A DNA stretch of 64,000 bases from Alicycliphilus denitrificans K601 (GCF_000204645.1 NC_015422.1:2435001-2499000), one strand, 5' to 3'. Numbered from the stretch's first letter, positions 31,425-40,244 are shown. Numbers and translations: made by a program. The notes: generated from the sequence alone by a model not told the origin.

Positions 31425-31825
31425 TGGCTGGAGCGAAGACGCCTCCCAGGTTTGTGCCCACGCTCACCGACGTGGTGCATGTGCCCGGCGACGGGCGGCC
31501 GCCCATGGCGGCGCAGGCGGCGCCCGTGCAGCCCCAGGCGCAGGCGCCGGCTCCCCAGGCGCCGTCCCAGACTCCTTCCCCGCAGGATGGCGTGGCGGCC
31601 AGTGGTGGCCTGCCGCGCGACTTCGAGGAATACGTGGTGCACCGCGTCATGCAGCGCGTGGACGTCGCGCTGGACCAGCGCCTGCGCGAGGCCATTGCGC
31701 AGGTCGTGCAGGAGCAGACCCGTTTCCTGGTCCCCCGCTTGCGCGACGAGGTGGAGTCGGTGGTGCGGCACGCCGTGTACGAGGCGGTGGCGCAGGAGCT
31801 GGCCGACGAGCGCGGCGCACGGTGA
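31424..31825 (+). CDS. Conserved hypothetical protein downstream of holC
   Basis: A 133-residue protein whose ATG overlaps the holC stop by 1 nt. The N-terminal third contains FVPTLTDVV, then a low-complexity Pro/Ala/Gln linker. The C-terminal half (about residues 62-133) is an amphipathic, charged helix-rich region (DFEEYVVHRVMQRVDVALDQ). It resembles the DUF2486-type proteins found after holC in Burkholderiales, but I cannot confirm that by eye. No signal peptide or membrane segment is seen. Function is unknown; the neighbourhood suggests a link to replication. Confidence 0.7.
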   Translation: MAGAKTPPRFVPTLTDVVHVPGDGRPPMAAQAAPVQPQAQAPAPQAPSQTPSPQDGVAASGGLPRDFEEYVVHRVMQRVDVALDQRLREAIAQVVQEQTRFLVPRLRDEVESVVRHAVYEAVAQELADERGAR

Positions 31826-31953
31826 ACCGATGGGTGTCGTTTCTTCGGGAGACCTCTCGTGTTCCCTAGTGGAGAGGGGCATGAATTGCGCTATGTTTCT
31901 CAGCGCTGGTCCGCAACCATATTTCCAGCGTACTTTCTGAATTGGAGTCTTAC

Positions 31954-33087
31954 ATGCAACTGAAGTTGAAGCTGACCGTAGCTGCCACGATCGCAGCGGT
32001 TGCCAGCATGGCCGCCGCCCAGGGCGTGACGGTGGTGAAGATCGGCAACGTCGCCCCGATGTCCGGTCCGCAGGCGCACTATGGCAAGGACATCGAAAAC
32101 GGCGTGCGCATGGCGATCGACGACATGAACGCCCAGGGCGTGGTCATCGGCGGCAAGAAAGTCAAGCTGGAACTGGTCAACGAGGACGATGCGTCCGACC
32201 CCAAGCAGGGCACCGCGGCCGCGCAGAAGCTGTGCGACGCCAAGGTCGCAGGCGTCGTGGGCCACCTGAATTCCGGCACCACCATTCCCGCCTCCAAGGT
32301 CTACAACGACTGCGGCATTCCCCACGTCACGGGCGCGGCCACCAACCCCAGCCTGACCAAGCCCGGCTACAAGACCACGTTCCGCATCATCGCCAACGAC
32401 AACGCGCTGGGCGTGGGCCTTGCGATGTATGCGGCGGAAACGCTCAAGCTCAAGAGCGTGGCCGTGATCGACGACCGTACGGCCTATGGCCAGGGCGTCG
32501 CCAACGTGTTCAAGCGCGCGGCCGCCGAGAAGGGCATCAAGGTGGTCGACGAGCAGTTCACCACGGACAAGGCCACAGACTTCATGGCCATCCTCACGGC
32601 CATCAAGGCCAAGAACCCCGACGGCGTCTTCTTCGGCGGCATGGACCCGCAGGCAGGTCCCATGCTGCGCCAGATGGAGCAGCTTGGCATGGCCAACGTC
32701 AAGTACTTCGGCGGCGACGGCATCTGCACCACCGAGCTGCCCAGACTCGCGGCGGGCGCCAAGACGATCGGCAACGTCATCTGTGCCGAGGGCGGCGCGT
32801 CGCTCGCCAAGATGCCTGGCGGCCTGGAGTGGAAGAAGCGCTATGACGCCAAGTACCCCGGCCAGTACGTGCTCTACAGCCCCTACAAGTACGACGCCAC
32901 CATGCTGCTCGTCGATGCCATGAAGCGCGCTGGCTCGTGGGACCCGAAGGTGTACATCCCCGAACTGCTCAAGTCCAACTACAAGGGCGTGACGGCCAAC
33001 ATCAAGTTCGAGCCGAATGGCGAGCTCGTGAACCCCGCCATCACGCTGTACGTGTACAAGGATGGCAAGAAGGCGCCGCTGAACTGA
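31954..33087 (+). CDS. livK: Branched-chain amino-acid ABC transporter substrate-binding protein
   Basis: A 377-residue periplasmic receptor of the Leu/Ile/Val-binding family. It has a signal peptide (LTVAATIAAVASMAAAQG), then VVKIGNVAPMSGPQAHYGKD and a two-lobed type I fold with the usual NSGTTIPASKVY segment. The ATG at 31954 has GGAG six nt upstream. No permease or ATPase genes follow, so it works with a transporter encoded elsewhere. A strong hairpin terminator closes the transcription unit. Confidence 0.92.
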   Translation: MQLKLKLTVAATIAAVASMAAAQGVTVVKIGNVAPMSGPQAHYGKDIENGVRMAIDDMNAQGVVIGGKKVKLELVNEDDASDPKQGTAAAQKLCDAKVAGVVGHLNSGTTIPASKVYNDCGIPHVTGAATNPSLTKPGYKTTFRIIANDNALGVGLAMYAAETLKLKSVAVIDDRTAYGQGVANVFKRAAAEKGIKVVDEQFTTDKATDFMAILTAIKAKNPDGVFFGGMDPQAGPMLRQMEQLGMANVKYFGGDGICTTELPRLAAGAKTIGNVICAEGGASLAKMPGGLEWKKRYDAKYPGQYVLYSPYKYDATMLLVDAMKRAGSWDPKVYIPELLKSNYKGVTANIKFEPNGELVNPAITLYVYKDGKKAPLN

Positions 33088-33127
33088 CCGGCGTATCCGC
33101 CAGGCGGCACATGCGGTGCTGCCTGGA

Positions 33128-33160
33128 TGCAAAAGGGGCTTCGATGAAGCCCCTTTTGCA
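33128..33160. terminator. Bidirectional hairpin terminator
   Basis: A 15-bp perfect stem (TGCAAAAGGGGCTTC and its complement) with a 3-nt GAT loop; CCCCTTTT follows on the plus strand and the mirror on the minus. It separates livK from the converging dehydrogenase gene. Confidence 0.85.
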
Positions 33161-33177
33161 TGCCTGCACGCACGCTT

Positions 33178-34185
33178 TCAGCGGCGTACCTGCAGGGCTC
33201 CCGGATTGACGATGTTGGTGGGCGTTCCCTTAATGTAATTCACGACATTGTCGAAGGCGGAACCGAAATAAAGCTCGTAGCTGTCCTGCTCCACATAGCC
33301 GATATGGGGGGTGCAGATGCAGTTTTCCAGCCGCAGGAGGGCGTGCCCTTGCAGGATGGGCTCGCTCTCGAAGACATCCACGGCGGCCATGCCGGGGCGC
33401 CCGCGGTTGAGCCCGGCGATCAGCGCGTCGGGTTCTATGAGCTCCGCGCGCGAGGTGTTCACGAGCAGCGCCGTCGGCTTCATACACGACAGGTCGTCGA
33501 GCGTCACGAGGCCGCGCGTCTCGTCCGTGAGCCGGATGTGCAGCGACACCACGTCGCATTGCGAAAAGAACTCCGCCCGCGTCGCGGCCACCTGCAGCCC
33601 GTCGCTGAGCGCCTGTGCACGCGACGCCTCCCGGCCCCAGACGCGGACGTTCATGCCGAACGCGCGGCCGTATCCGGCGACGATCTGCCCGATGCGGCCA
33701 TAGCCCCAGATGCCCAGGGTCTTACCGCGCAGTATGCAGCCCAGCCCGAAGTTGGGCGGCATCGAGGCGGTGCGCAGTCCCGATTGCTGCCAGGCGCCAT
33801 GCTTGAGGTTGGAGATGTACTGGGGCAGGCGGCGCATGGCGGCCATGATGAGCGCCCAGGTCAGCTCCGCGGGCGCCACGGGCGAGCTCACGCCCTCGGC
33901 CACGGCGATGCCGTGCTCGGTGCAGGCGGCGAGGTCGATGTGCGAGCCTACCCGCCCCGTCTGCGCGATGAGCTTGAGCCGCGGCAGCTTCTCCACCAAC
34001 TGCCGCGTGATCTGCGTGCGGTCGCGGATCAGGACGATGACGTCCGCATCTCGCAGGCGCACCGACAGTTGCCCCAGGCCTTTGACGGTGTTGGTGTAGA
34101 CCTTTGCGGAGTAGGGGTCGAGCCGCTCCGCGCAGTGGAGCTTGCGCACCGCATCCTGGTAATCGTCGAGAATCACTATGTTCAT
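33178..34185 (-). CDS. D-isomer-specific 2-hydroxyacid dehydrogenase
   Basis: A 335-residue NAD-dependent dehydrogenase. The N-terminal catalytic half begins NIVILDDYQDAVRKL. The Rossmann motif GIWGYGRIGQIVAGYG lies near residue 160. Catalytic Arg, Glu and His are expected in NTSRAELIE, DVFESEP and the C-terminal CTPHIGY. It resembles phosphoglycerate dehydrogenase-like proteins without the C-terminal ACT domain. The exact substrate is not clear. A perfect 18-bp palindrome lies about 70 nt upstream and may be its operator. Confidence 0.9.
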   Translation of the reverse strand: MNIVILDDYQDAVRKLHCAERLDPYSAKVYTNTVKGLGQLSVRLRDADVIVLIRDRTQITRQLVEKLPRLKLIAQTGRVGSHIDLAACTEHGIAVAEGVSSPVAPAELTWALIMAAMRRLPQYISNLKHGAWQQSGLRTASMPPNFGLGCILRGKTLGIWGYGRIGQIVAGYGRAFGMNVRVWGREASRAQALSDGLQVAATRAEFFSQCDVVSLHIRLTDETRGLVTLDDLSCMKPTALLVNTSRAELIEPDALIAGLNRGRPGMAAVDVFESEPILQGHALLRLENCICTPHIGYVEQDSYELYFGSAFDNVVNYIKGTPTNIVNPGALQVRR

Positions 34186-34255
34186 TGGTTCAGCTCCGCG
34201 TCTAAGCCGTTGATTTTGTGGTGTATTTTTTGCAAGCTATTGATTTCACTAGAAT

Positions 34256-34273
34256 TTCCAGGCTGGCCTGGAA
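34256..34273. promoter_or_regulatory. 18-bp perfect palindrome upstream of the dehydrogenase
   Basis: TTCCAGGC and its complement flank a TG centre. The site is 71-88 nt from the dehydrogenase start codon, a normal operator position. No regulator is known to match it. Confidence 0.4.
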
Positions 34274-34401
34274 GGCGGAACTTCTTATCTGCCTTTATCT
34301 GCACCTCGTGGCTGGTACAGGTTTTAGTGTAGTTTTTCAGCGGTACGGAAGGTTGCTGCGGTCATCAGGTTGAGATCTGTACTTGATCCAAGGGCCGTTA
34401 A

Positions 34402-34617
34402 GGCCACTGCCCAGGGCTGCGCCTCACAGCCTCGGCACAGACCAAGACTTGGATTTATCGGTATCGTAGCCCGATCGGCCAAAAGGTTCGGCAGGTCAGG
34501 CAGGGGCGCTGGTCGGCCGTCAGCGAGCGCGAGGCATGCAACCAATGGCAGCAGTTGATCGATGACTGCCAGAAGGGAGGCGATCCGGCGCTGGCAAGGA
34601 AGCTGAAACGGGCGGGG
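34402..34617 (+). pseudogene. Tyrosine integrase remnant (P4-type N-terminal arm)
   Basis: One frame encodes about 72 codons, including CPGLRLTASAQTKTWIYRYR, then GQKVRQVRQGRWSAVSERE and WQQLIDDCQKGGDPALARK. This is the N-terminal arm-binding region of phage/island integrases (KTWIYRYRSP-type and the GDPALARK helix). A TAA precedes it at 34399 and the catalytic domain is absent, so it is a decayed fragment. It marks an old mobile element in this zone. No att repeats or tRNA gene are visible nearby. Confidence 0.7.
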
Positions 34618-34818
34618 TCAGCGGCTGCACCGTCGGCCGACCCGCTGTACAGCGGCATTCAGCCGTTGCGGGCCGGTTTCCCGGCCCTTTGGCCGTTTGC
34701 AGGCGCACTCATGCCTGTTGCATCCAATGCTCTCGCGCCACCCACAGGTTGGACAGCGCGTCGAGCGCACGCCCTCCTTGGCAGCGGGGTGCTTGTTGCC
34801 CTTCTTGGTGTGCTTCAT
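34618..34818 (-). other. Possible small cysteine-rich ORF in the degraded zone
   Basis: A 66-codon frame (MKHTKKGNKHPAAKEGVRS) with a compact cysteine set, CPTCGWRESIGCNRHECAC, that could bind a metal. No Shine-Dalgarno sequence is seen and the family is not recognised. It may be a remnant of a mobile element or chance. The 34186-34401 stretch before the integrase remnant holds only the palindrome and no gene. Confidence 0.25.
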
Positions 34819-34917
34819 CCGTGGGGCGCGCTCATCCGAGGCGTTCTTGGCCGGGCTCGGTTGCCGGCCATGGCGTTGTTGAACGGCCGCGGGAAGGCCC
34901 TGCAGTCTGGGCCGGAC

Positions 34918-35899
34918 CTATTCCTTCAGCGCAATTTCCTTGGCCAACGCACGGAACTGCACAAAACTCTCTTGGTAGAACTTTTCGGCCTCCGCACTCG
35001 ACAGCAGCCTGGGCACCTTCTGTCCCGTCCCTGCGCCTCGAGGTTTTCACGGGCGCTGGGCGCATGCAGGGCTTCGGAGATCGCCAGATGGAGTTTTTCA
35101 CGACCGGCTCCGGCGTGTTCTTCCTGACGAAGCAGGCGCTCCAGATCGAGAAGTTGAAATCCTTGAGGACCTTTCCTTCGCTGACGCTTGGGATCGGCTG
35201 TAGCGCCGGGATGCGCTCCTTGGACAGGGACCCGAGAATCTTCACCTGCCGCTGCGCCGCGAACTCTGCCAGGCTCTTGCTGTCCGGCAGCATGGCAAAG
35301 TCCACGCGCTGGCCGATCAAATCCTGCATGAGCGGCGTGATGCCCTTGTAGGGCACGTGAACCGTCTGGGCGTCGATGACCTTGGAGAAGCAGTTGCCGA
35401 TCAGGTGATGGAACGAGCCCGTCCCGATGCTGCCGTAGCTGAGTGGCTGCTTCCCCCGTTGGCGCGTGCCAGTGCAGCGAGATCGTCCGCCGTCGTGACG
35501 GGCAGGTCCTGGAGCGCGACGAGCAGGAAGTCCGACTCAACGACAACCTGCAGCATGCGCAGGTCATCGCTCTTGTACTTGATTGCCGGATTGACGCACC
35601 AGCGAGCTCGGCGAGCCCCGCAGCACGCAGTAGCCGTCCGCTGGCGAGGCCAGCACTTTCTGCACGCCAATGGCGCCTGCGGCCCCGCCGCTGTTCTCCA
35701 CCACCACCGGTTGCCCCAGTCGGTCGCCCAGGGGCTTGGCTACGATTCGCGCCACAACGTCGGAGAGCCCCCCTGCCGGGTAGGGCACCAGTATCGTCAC
35801 AGGTTTGCTCGGATACGTATCGGCTCCGAACGCTGCACAGGCCAAGGTCGAACCGGACATGCAACAAAGGAGATGCTTGGGTTTGTAGAGGCGCAGCAT
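34918..35899 (-). pseudogene. Bug/TctC-type solute receptor, multiply frameshifted
   Basis: Parts of a full-length tripartite tricarboxylate receptor occur in order but in different frames. The N-terminus (ADTYPSKPVTILVPYPAGGLSD) starts at 35899. The middle (VNPAIKYKSDDLRMLQ) is near 35590-35410. The next piece (GITPLMQDLIGQRVDFAML) is near 35350. The C-terminal helix (AEAEKFYQESFVQFRAL) ends at a TAG at 34918. At least four frame changes separate them. It is therefore a decayed gene. Such receptors often sit beside M20 amidohydrolases, and the next upstream fragment is one. Confidence 0.85.
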
Positions 35900-35986
35900 A
35901 AGGGTCCTTCTGAGTTCCAGAATCTGCGAATCGAAAAGGGGGAGGGGCGGCTGTATTCAGGCCAGGAATCGCTCGGTCAGGCAGGC

Positions 35987-36235
35987 TCAGTAAGCCGCAC
36001 CACGCACCAGCACCTCATTGTTGAAGTCATAGCGCGGGTTGTGCAGCATCGGGGTGTTGTTGCCTGTGCCGTTGCCGATGAACAGATAGCAGCCTGGGCA
36101 TTCCTCGAGCATGTAGGCGAAGTCCTCGCTGCCGGCCCGGCCCGCCTCCTGTTTGATCACCTCGTCGGGGCCGAGCAGTGCCAGCGCCGTCTCGCGCGCG
36201 AACTGTGTTTCCCGGGGTGTGTTGACCAGTGGCAT
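35987..36235 (-). pseudogene. C-terminal fragment of an M20 amidohydrolase
   Basis: An 82-codon frame containing QEAGRAGSEDFAYMLEECPG and YLFIGNGTG, then DFNNEVLVRGAAY, the C-terminal dimerisation/metal part of M20 aminoacylase/hippurate hydrolase enzymes. The N-terminal metal-binding region of about 300 residues is missing. It is a remnant, in the same direction as the tctC pseudogene, and probably belonged to the same operon. Confidence 0.8.
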
Positions 36236-36663
36236 GGGTAGGGTGGTTAGGCAAGCCGTGACGGGATCAGGTTCCTTCGGGGGGCATTTCCCATCCGGGC
36301 CTGACGAACAACGATCCCGAGCCGCCGCGTGGTGCTGACGTCGCAGGTCACGCGCATGGCGCTGCCTCCGATCAGTCGCCAGCGAAGCACAAGCGCACCA
36401 CCGATCGATATCAGCCGCGAAGCCATGCGCTGCCCGCGCAGCGCTTCTGCATCTACGGCGATGCGCCTCGTCAACGACATCGAAATCTCCTGATCGATCA
36501 GTTCAATCGAAAATACTGCCTGGTATCCTGTGGTCGGAGCGGCACGTGGTCAAGGTGTTAGATGCGATGCCAGTGACAACTTTGCGGGGATGTCACTTTC
36601 ATGAACCTGCTGGCGGCGCCATCATTCCTGGGTCGGATCCTTCCGCGACAACGCACTTTTAGA
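36236..36663. other. Gene-free degraded sequence
   Basis: No convincing gene is seen in these roughly 430 nt. A 77-codon minus-strand frame (36247-36480) has no recognisable domain. Base composition around 36480-36600 is lower in GC than the neighbours, consistent with a promoter for the secreted protein at 36673, but I cannot assign boxes. Confidence 0.4.
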
Positions 36664-36672
36664 ATGCCGCGC

Positions 36673-37131
36673 ATGACTGCTTGGAACTTTCTTCGTCATT
36701 TTTTCGTGGCGGGCCTTGGCCTGGCCGCTGCCATGGTAGGCGGCCAGGCCCATGCGCAGGCTTACGTGAACGCCACGGTGAGTGGGCAGATTGCACCCGG
36801 TGTCTATGGCAGGGTCGATATCGGCAATGGGCCGGCGCCCGTGCTGCTGTTCCCGCAGCCCGTGGTGGTTGCGCCCCCGGCCGTCTACGTGCCGCGGTCG
36901 CCGATCTACATGTACGTGCCGCCGGGCCATGCCAGGCACTGGTCCAAGCACTGCGCGCGCTATGCGGCCTGCGGCCAGCCGGTGTACTTCGTGAAGGAGC
37001 CGCCACGGCGCCCCGGCCACTTCCATGGCTATCGCGACCGCCATGACGGGCGCGACCATTGGCGCGGCCATCGTCGTGACGATGACCGCAGGGACCATGG
37101 CCACCGCGGGCATGGCCGCCATGATCGCTGA
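36673..37131 (+). CDS. Secreted histidine/arginine/aspartate-rich protein
   Basis: A 152-residue protein. It has a signal peptide (FFVAGLGLAAAMVGGQAHA) and a short beta-rich part with VSGQIAPGVYGRVDIGN. A proline/valine-rich stretch follows, and a C-terminal tail after residue 115 is rich in His, Arg and Asp (HRRDDDRRDHGHRGHG). Such tails can bind divalent metals, but no function is established. I chose the ATG at 36673; 36664 and 36601 are in-frame alternatives. It lies 24 nt upstream of a 2OG-Fe oxygenase gene and may be co-transcribed with it. Confidence 0.7.
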   Translation: MTAWNFLRHFFVAGLGLAAAMVGGQAHAQAYVNATVSGQIAPGVYGRVDIGNGPAPVLLFPQPVVVAPPAVYVPRSPIYMYVPPGHARHWSKHCARYAACGQPVYFVKEPPRRPGHFHGYRDRHDGRDHWRGHRRDDDRRDHGHRGHGRHDR

Positions 37132-37155
37132 TCGGCGCCGCCTGGCTTGAAACTC

Positions 37156-37905
37156 ATGGCGCACGTCAGTTTCTCTCCTCCCTATGTCCCGCCAGGCCAG
37201 ATCGTGCAGCAATTGCGCGACCGGGGGTATGCCGTGCTCCAGCCGCGCGATACGGCGGACTGGCTGGGCTGCGAGCTGGCCGATCTGAAGGCCCTGTCTT
37301 CGGACTGGGCAGACCTGCCTCCCGACGAGTTCCTGAAGGACGGGGGCCGCTACCGGCGCAGGCGGCATTCCTGTTTCATCGTGGACGGCATGGCGGTAAG
37401 CCAGACGCCGCACCGCGCGCACTGGCAGCCCGTGGAGTACAACGCCCTGCACGGCGGCATGGAGCGCTGGTTTGCGCCCATGCGCGATGCGACCGTGGCG
37501 GTGCCCGTGTGGGGGCGGCTGATGCGTAGCGTGGCGACCCTCGCACAGGCGGCGCTGGCCACGCGGCCCGTGCGCTGGTTCATCGAGGCGCACCAGTTCC
37601 GCATCGACACCGCAGGCGGCATCGGGCGTCCCACGCCCGAAGGAGCGCATCGCGACGGCGTGGACCTCGTGGCCGTCTTCCTGGTGGGCCGCGAGGGCGT
37701 GAAGGGCGGCGAGACCCGCATCTTCGAGGCCGCCGGCCCCAATGGGCAGCGCTTCACGCTGAGCGAGCCCTGGTCCGTGATGCTGCTGGATGACGCGCGC
37801 ATGATCCATGAAACCACGCCCATCCAGCCGGAGGGCGAGGGCGGCTGGCGCGACACTCTGGTGCTGACCTGCCGCCGGGGTGGCTTCCAGGCAGAGCAGA
37901 ATTAA
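37156..37905 (+). CDS. 2OG-Fe(II) dioxygenase family protein
   Basis: A 249-residue protein of the 2OG-Fe_Oxy_2 type. Iron ligands visible are His165 and Asp167 in EGAHRDGVD and His218 in MIHET. The co-substrate arginine is probably in GWRDTLVLTCRR. These enzymes hydroxylate free amino acids or small molecules; the substrate here is unknown. The TTG at 37147 would add three residues; the ATG at 37156 is preferred. Upstream lies the histidine-rich secreted protein, downstream the universal stress protein. Confidence 0.84.
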   Translation: MAHVSFSPPYVPPGQIVQQLRDRGYAVLQPRDTADWLGCELADLKALSSDWADLPPDEFLKDGGRYRRRRHSCFIVDGMAVSQTPHRAHWQPVEYNALHGGMERWFAPMRDATVAVPVWGRLMRSVATLAQAALATRPVRWFIEAHQFRIDTAGGIGRPTPEGAHRDGVDLVAVFLVGREGVKGGETRIFEAAGPNGQRFTLSEPWSVMLLDDARMIHETTPIQPEGEGGWRDTLVLTCRRGGFQAEQN

Positions 37906-37999
37906 TAATTGATAAGCATCAAGCATTGTGGTGCAGCCTGGTGCCACACTTGCCTCGCTCCCTGACAGAAGGCCAGGCAGTAACTCAGCAGGAGGTTCC

Positions 38000-38440
38000 A
38001 TGTTCAAACATATTCTGGTTCCCGTGGATGGCTCGGAAACATCCATGAAGGCGGTTGCCAAGGCGTCGGGGCTGGCCAAGGCCTTTGGCAGCGCGGTGAC
38101 GGCGCTGTACGTGATCGATCCGTACCCGTTCACGGGGGTCGGCGCCGATTTCGCATATGGCCAGGCGCAATACCTGAGCGCCGCCACGGCCGAGGCCAAT
38201 GCCGCGCTCGATGCGGCGAAGTCCGCCGTCACCCAGGCCGGCGTGACCGCGGTGAACACCATGGTGGGCGAGGGCCATGCCGTGCATGACGGCATCCAGC
38301 GTGCGGTCGAGAGCACGGGGGCCGACCTCATCGTCATCGGCTCGCATGGCCGGCGCGGCCTCGAAAAGCTCGTGCTGGGCAGTGTCACCCAGAAGGTGCT
38401 GGGCGTGTCTCGCGTGCCTGTGCTGGTGGTGCGCGAGTGA
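38000..38440 (+). CDS. Universal stress protein, UspA family
   Basis: A 146-residue UspA-fold protein. It starts MFKHILVPVDGSETSMKA. The ATP-binding pattern G-2x-G-9x-G-S is seen in GSHGRRGLEKLVLGSVTQ. The ATG has GGAGG five nt upstream. UspA proteins support survival under starvation, oxygen limitation and other stress. A 30-bp palindromic terminator follows. No operon partner is clear. Confidence 0.93.
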   Translation: MFKHILVPVDGSETSMKAVAKASGLAKAFGSAVTALYVIDPYPFTGVGADFAYGQAQYLSAATAEANAALDAAKSAVTQAGVTAVNTMVGEGHAVHDGIQRAVESTGADLIVIGSHGRRGLEKLVLGSVTQKVLGVSRVPVLVVRE

Positions 38441-38460
38441 TGGCACCTGAGAAGTAACAA

Positions 38461-38490
38461 TGAAAACGGCTCCCGCGGGAGCCGTTTTCA
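38461..38490. terminator. Perfect palindromic terminator
   Basis: Two 15-nt arms, TGAAAACGGCTCCCG and its complement, with no spacer, ending in TTTTCA. It can stop transcripts from both sides and lies between uspA and the converging hemerythrin gene. Confidence 0.85.
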
Positions 38491-38501
38491 TTGGCGCGCC
38501 G

Positions 38502-39014
38502 TCAGCCGCCGAACAGGCGGGCCAGCAGGCCTTTTTTCTTCTGGCGCTGCTCCAGCTCCTGCAGCAGCTCGGCCTTGAGCCGCTCCTTCTCGGCAGCCGG
38601 GCCGCCCTGCTGCGCCATGCGCAGGTAGGCCTTGGCCGTGTCCACGTAGCCGTGGTCCTCGTTGCGGATGTGGTTGAACAGCCAGCGCGACAGCATGCCG
38701 TGCAGCTCGTCGGTCACGTCCTCGCCGGCGTCGAAGCGCGACTGCATCTCGGCCACCTTGCGGGTGAACAATTCGTGCACCTTCTTGTGCGGGCCGGAGA
38801 ACAGATAGCCCGAGCTTTCCATCAGGCTCTCCTCGAAGACGAAGTGCGAGAGGGTGTAGTCCACCATCTCGCCGATCACGTCGCCCAGGGCCTCGCGGTC
38901 GTGCGTGGAGCGCAGCTCGTAGAGCCTGTTGATGTAGTCGACGATGCGGCGGTGCTGCCGGTCGATTTCGGGGATACCAGTATCCAGTTCGGGGACCCAC
39001 ACCAACAACGCCAT
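38502..39014 (-). CDS. Bacteriohemerythrin
   Basis: A 170-residue four-helix protein with the full set of di-iron ligands: His21, His57, Glu61, His76, His80, His115 and Asp120. It starts LVWVPELDTGIPEIDRQH, typical for bacteriohemerythrins. Such proteins bind O2, and some act in NO or redox sensing or oxygen delivery. The C-terminus has a basic, helical extension of about 35 residues (LEQRQKKKGLLARLF). It is in a single-gene unit with a terminator just past its stop. A role in oxygen handling of a denitrifier is plausible (inference). Confidence 0.92.
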   Translation of the reverse strand: MALLVWVPELDTGIPEIDRQHRRIVDYINRLYELRSTHDREALGDVIGEMVDYTLSHFVFEESLMESSGYLFSGPHKKVHELFTRKVAEMQSRFDAGEDVTDELHGMLSRWLFNHIRNEDHGYVDTAKAYLRMAQQGGPAAEKERLKAELLQELEQRQKKKGLLARLFGG

Positions 39015-39126
39015 GACACTCTCCAGTCCAGATTGCTGCGTTGCAGTATCAATGAATCAAGGAAATTACTCCTTGATACAAGTCATGCGCACGTGCCGGC
39101 GGCATGCGCCGGCACGCGGGGCGCAC

Positions 39127-40104
39127 TTACTCGATCTTGGCGCCGGATGCCTCGACGATGCCCTTCCACTGCTGGTACTCAGTCTTCAGCAGTGTGGAGA
39201 ACTGCTCCGGCGTCATGGCCTGGGGCTCTGCGCCCTGGGCATTGATGGCGGCCTTCACCTCGGCCATGGCCAGCAGCTTGTTGACTTCGGTGTTCAGTGT
39301 CTTGACCACGGCCGCGGGCGTGCCGGCCGGGGCGAAGACGCCGTACCAGGTGCTCACGTCGAAGCCCTTAAAGCCGGATTCGGCCACCGTGGGCACGTCG
39401 GGCAGCGAGGAGCTGCGCTTGGCGGACGTGACGGCCAGCGGGTGCAGCTTACCGGCCTTGATCTGCCCCATGGCCGATGGCAGGGACGATACCAGCAGGT
39501 CGACGTTGCCGGCCAGCGCGTCCATGAGCGCCGGGTTCGAGCCCTTGTAGGGAACGTGGCTGAGTTTGACGCCCGCGGCCTTTTCGAACAGGTCGCCCGC
39601 GAGGTGGATGGAGGTGCCGTTGCCCGGCGAGCCATAGGTGATGGTGCCGGGCGCAGCCTTGGCGGCGGCCACCACGTCCGCCAGGGTCTTGAATCTGGAG
39701 CTGGCGCTGGTGGCGATCACCACGGGCGTGTAGGCCACGTGGGCCACCGCGGTCAGGTCCTTGGTCGGATCCCAGGGCAGGTTCTTGTACAGCCAGGGGC
39801 CGATGACCAGGTTGTCCTTCTGGCCCATGACGAGGTCATAGCCCGTGGGCGCGGCCTTCACGGCCTCCGTGATGCCGATGGTGCCGCCGGCGCCGGGCTT
39901 GTTGTCGGCCACGACGGTCCATTTGTTGACCTCGGTGAGCTTGGAGGACACCAGCCGTGCCAGGATGTCGGTGCCGCCCCCGGGCGGGAAGGGAACGATC
40001 ATGCGGATGGGCTTGGAGGGGTAGGCGCCCTGGGCCTGGACCGCAGGCGCGCCCAGTGCGCAGGTGAGGGCGGCGAGCGAGAGGATGTGGCGGCGAAGAA
40101 GCAT
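39127..40104 (-). CDS. Bug-family (TctC-type) periplasmic receptor
   Basis: A 325-residue receptor. It has a signal peptide (LSLAALTCALGAPAVQAQG), then YPSKPIRMIVPFPPGGGTD and the Bug-type pocket region SPGNGTSIHLAGDLFEKAAG. These proteins bind carboxylates for tripartite tricarboxylate transporters, though most Comamonadaceae paralogues are orphans. No tctA or tctB gene is near. The ATG at 40104 begins the signal peptide; the open frame reaching 40926 is a shadow of the thiolase gene. Confidence 0.91.
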   Translation of the reverse strand: MLLRRHILSLAALTCALGAPAVQAQGAYPSKPIRMIVPFPPGGGTDILARLVSSKLTEVNKWTVVADNKPGAGGTIGITEAVKAAPTGYDLVMGQKDNLVIGPWLYKNLPWDPTKDLTAVAHVAYTPVVIATSASSRFKTLADVVAAAKAAPGTITYGSPGNGTSIHLAGDLFEKAAGVKLSHVPYKGSNPALMDALAGNVDLLVSSLPSAMGQIKAGKLHPLAVTSAKRSSSLPDVPTVAESGFKGFDVSTWYGVFAPAGTPAAVVKTLNTEVNKLLAMAEVKAAINAQGAEPQAMTPEQFSTLLKTEYQQWKGIVEASGAKIE

Positions 40105-40199
40105 CAGAAAACTCTCCTGAGGGTTGTATCGAAAAACAAGGCGCCGATGATGGCCCAGCCATGGGCTGGTGCGCCCATACCCAAGCATGGCGAGGCCAT

Positions 40200-40236
40200 C
40201 GCCGATGGCGATGGCGATGGCGATGGCGATGATGGC
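40200..40236. repeat. Short tandem GATGGC repeat
   Basis: About five GATGGC units in a row, followed by GATGATGGCG. It lies in the gap between the thiolase stop and the Bug receptor start. It could vary in number by slippage but is outside coding sequence. Confidence 0.7.
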
Positions 40237-40244
40237 GCAGAGAA

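Noticed and set aside
36247..36480. 77-codon minus-strand ORF in the degraded zone
   Set aside because: No recognised domain, no ribosome-binding site, and it lies among pseudogene fragments.
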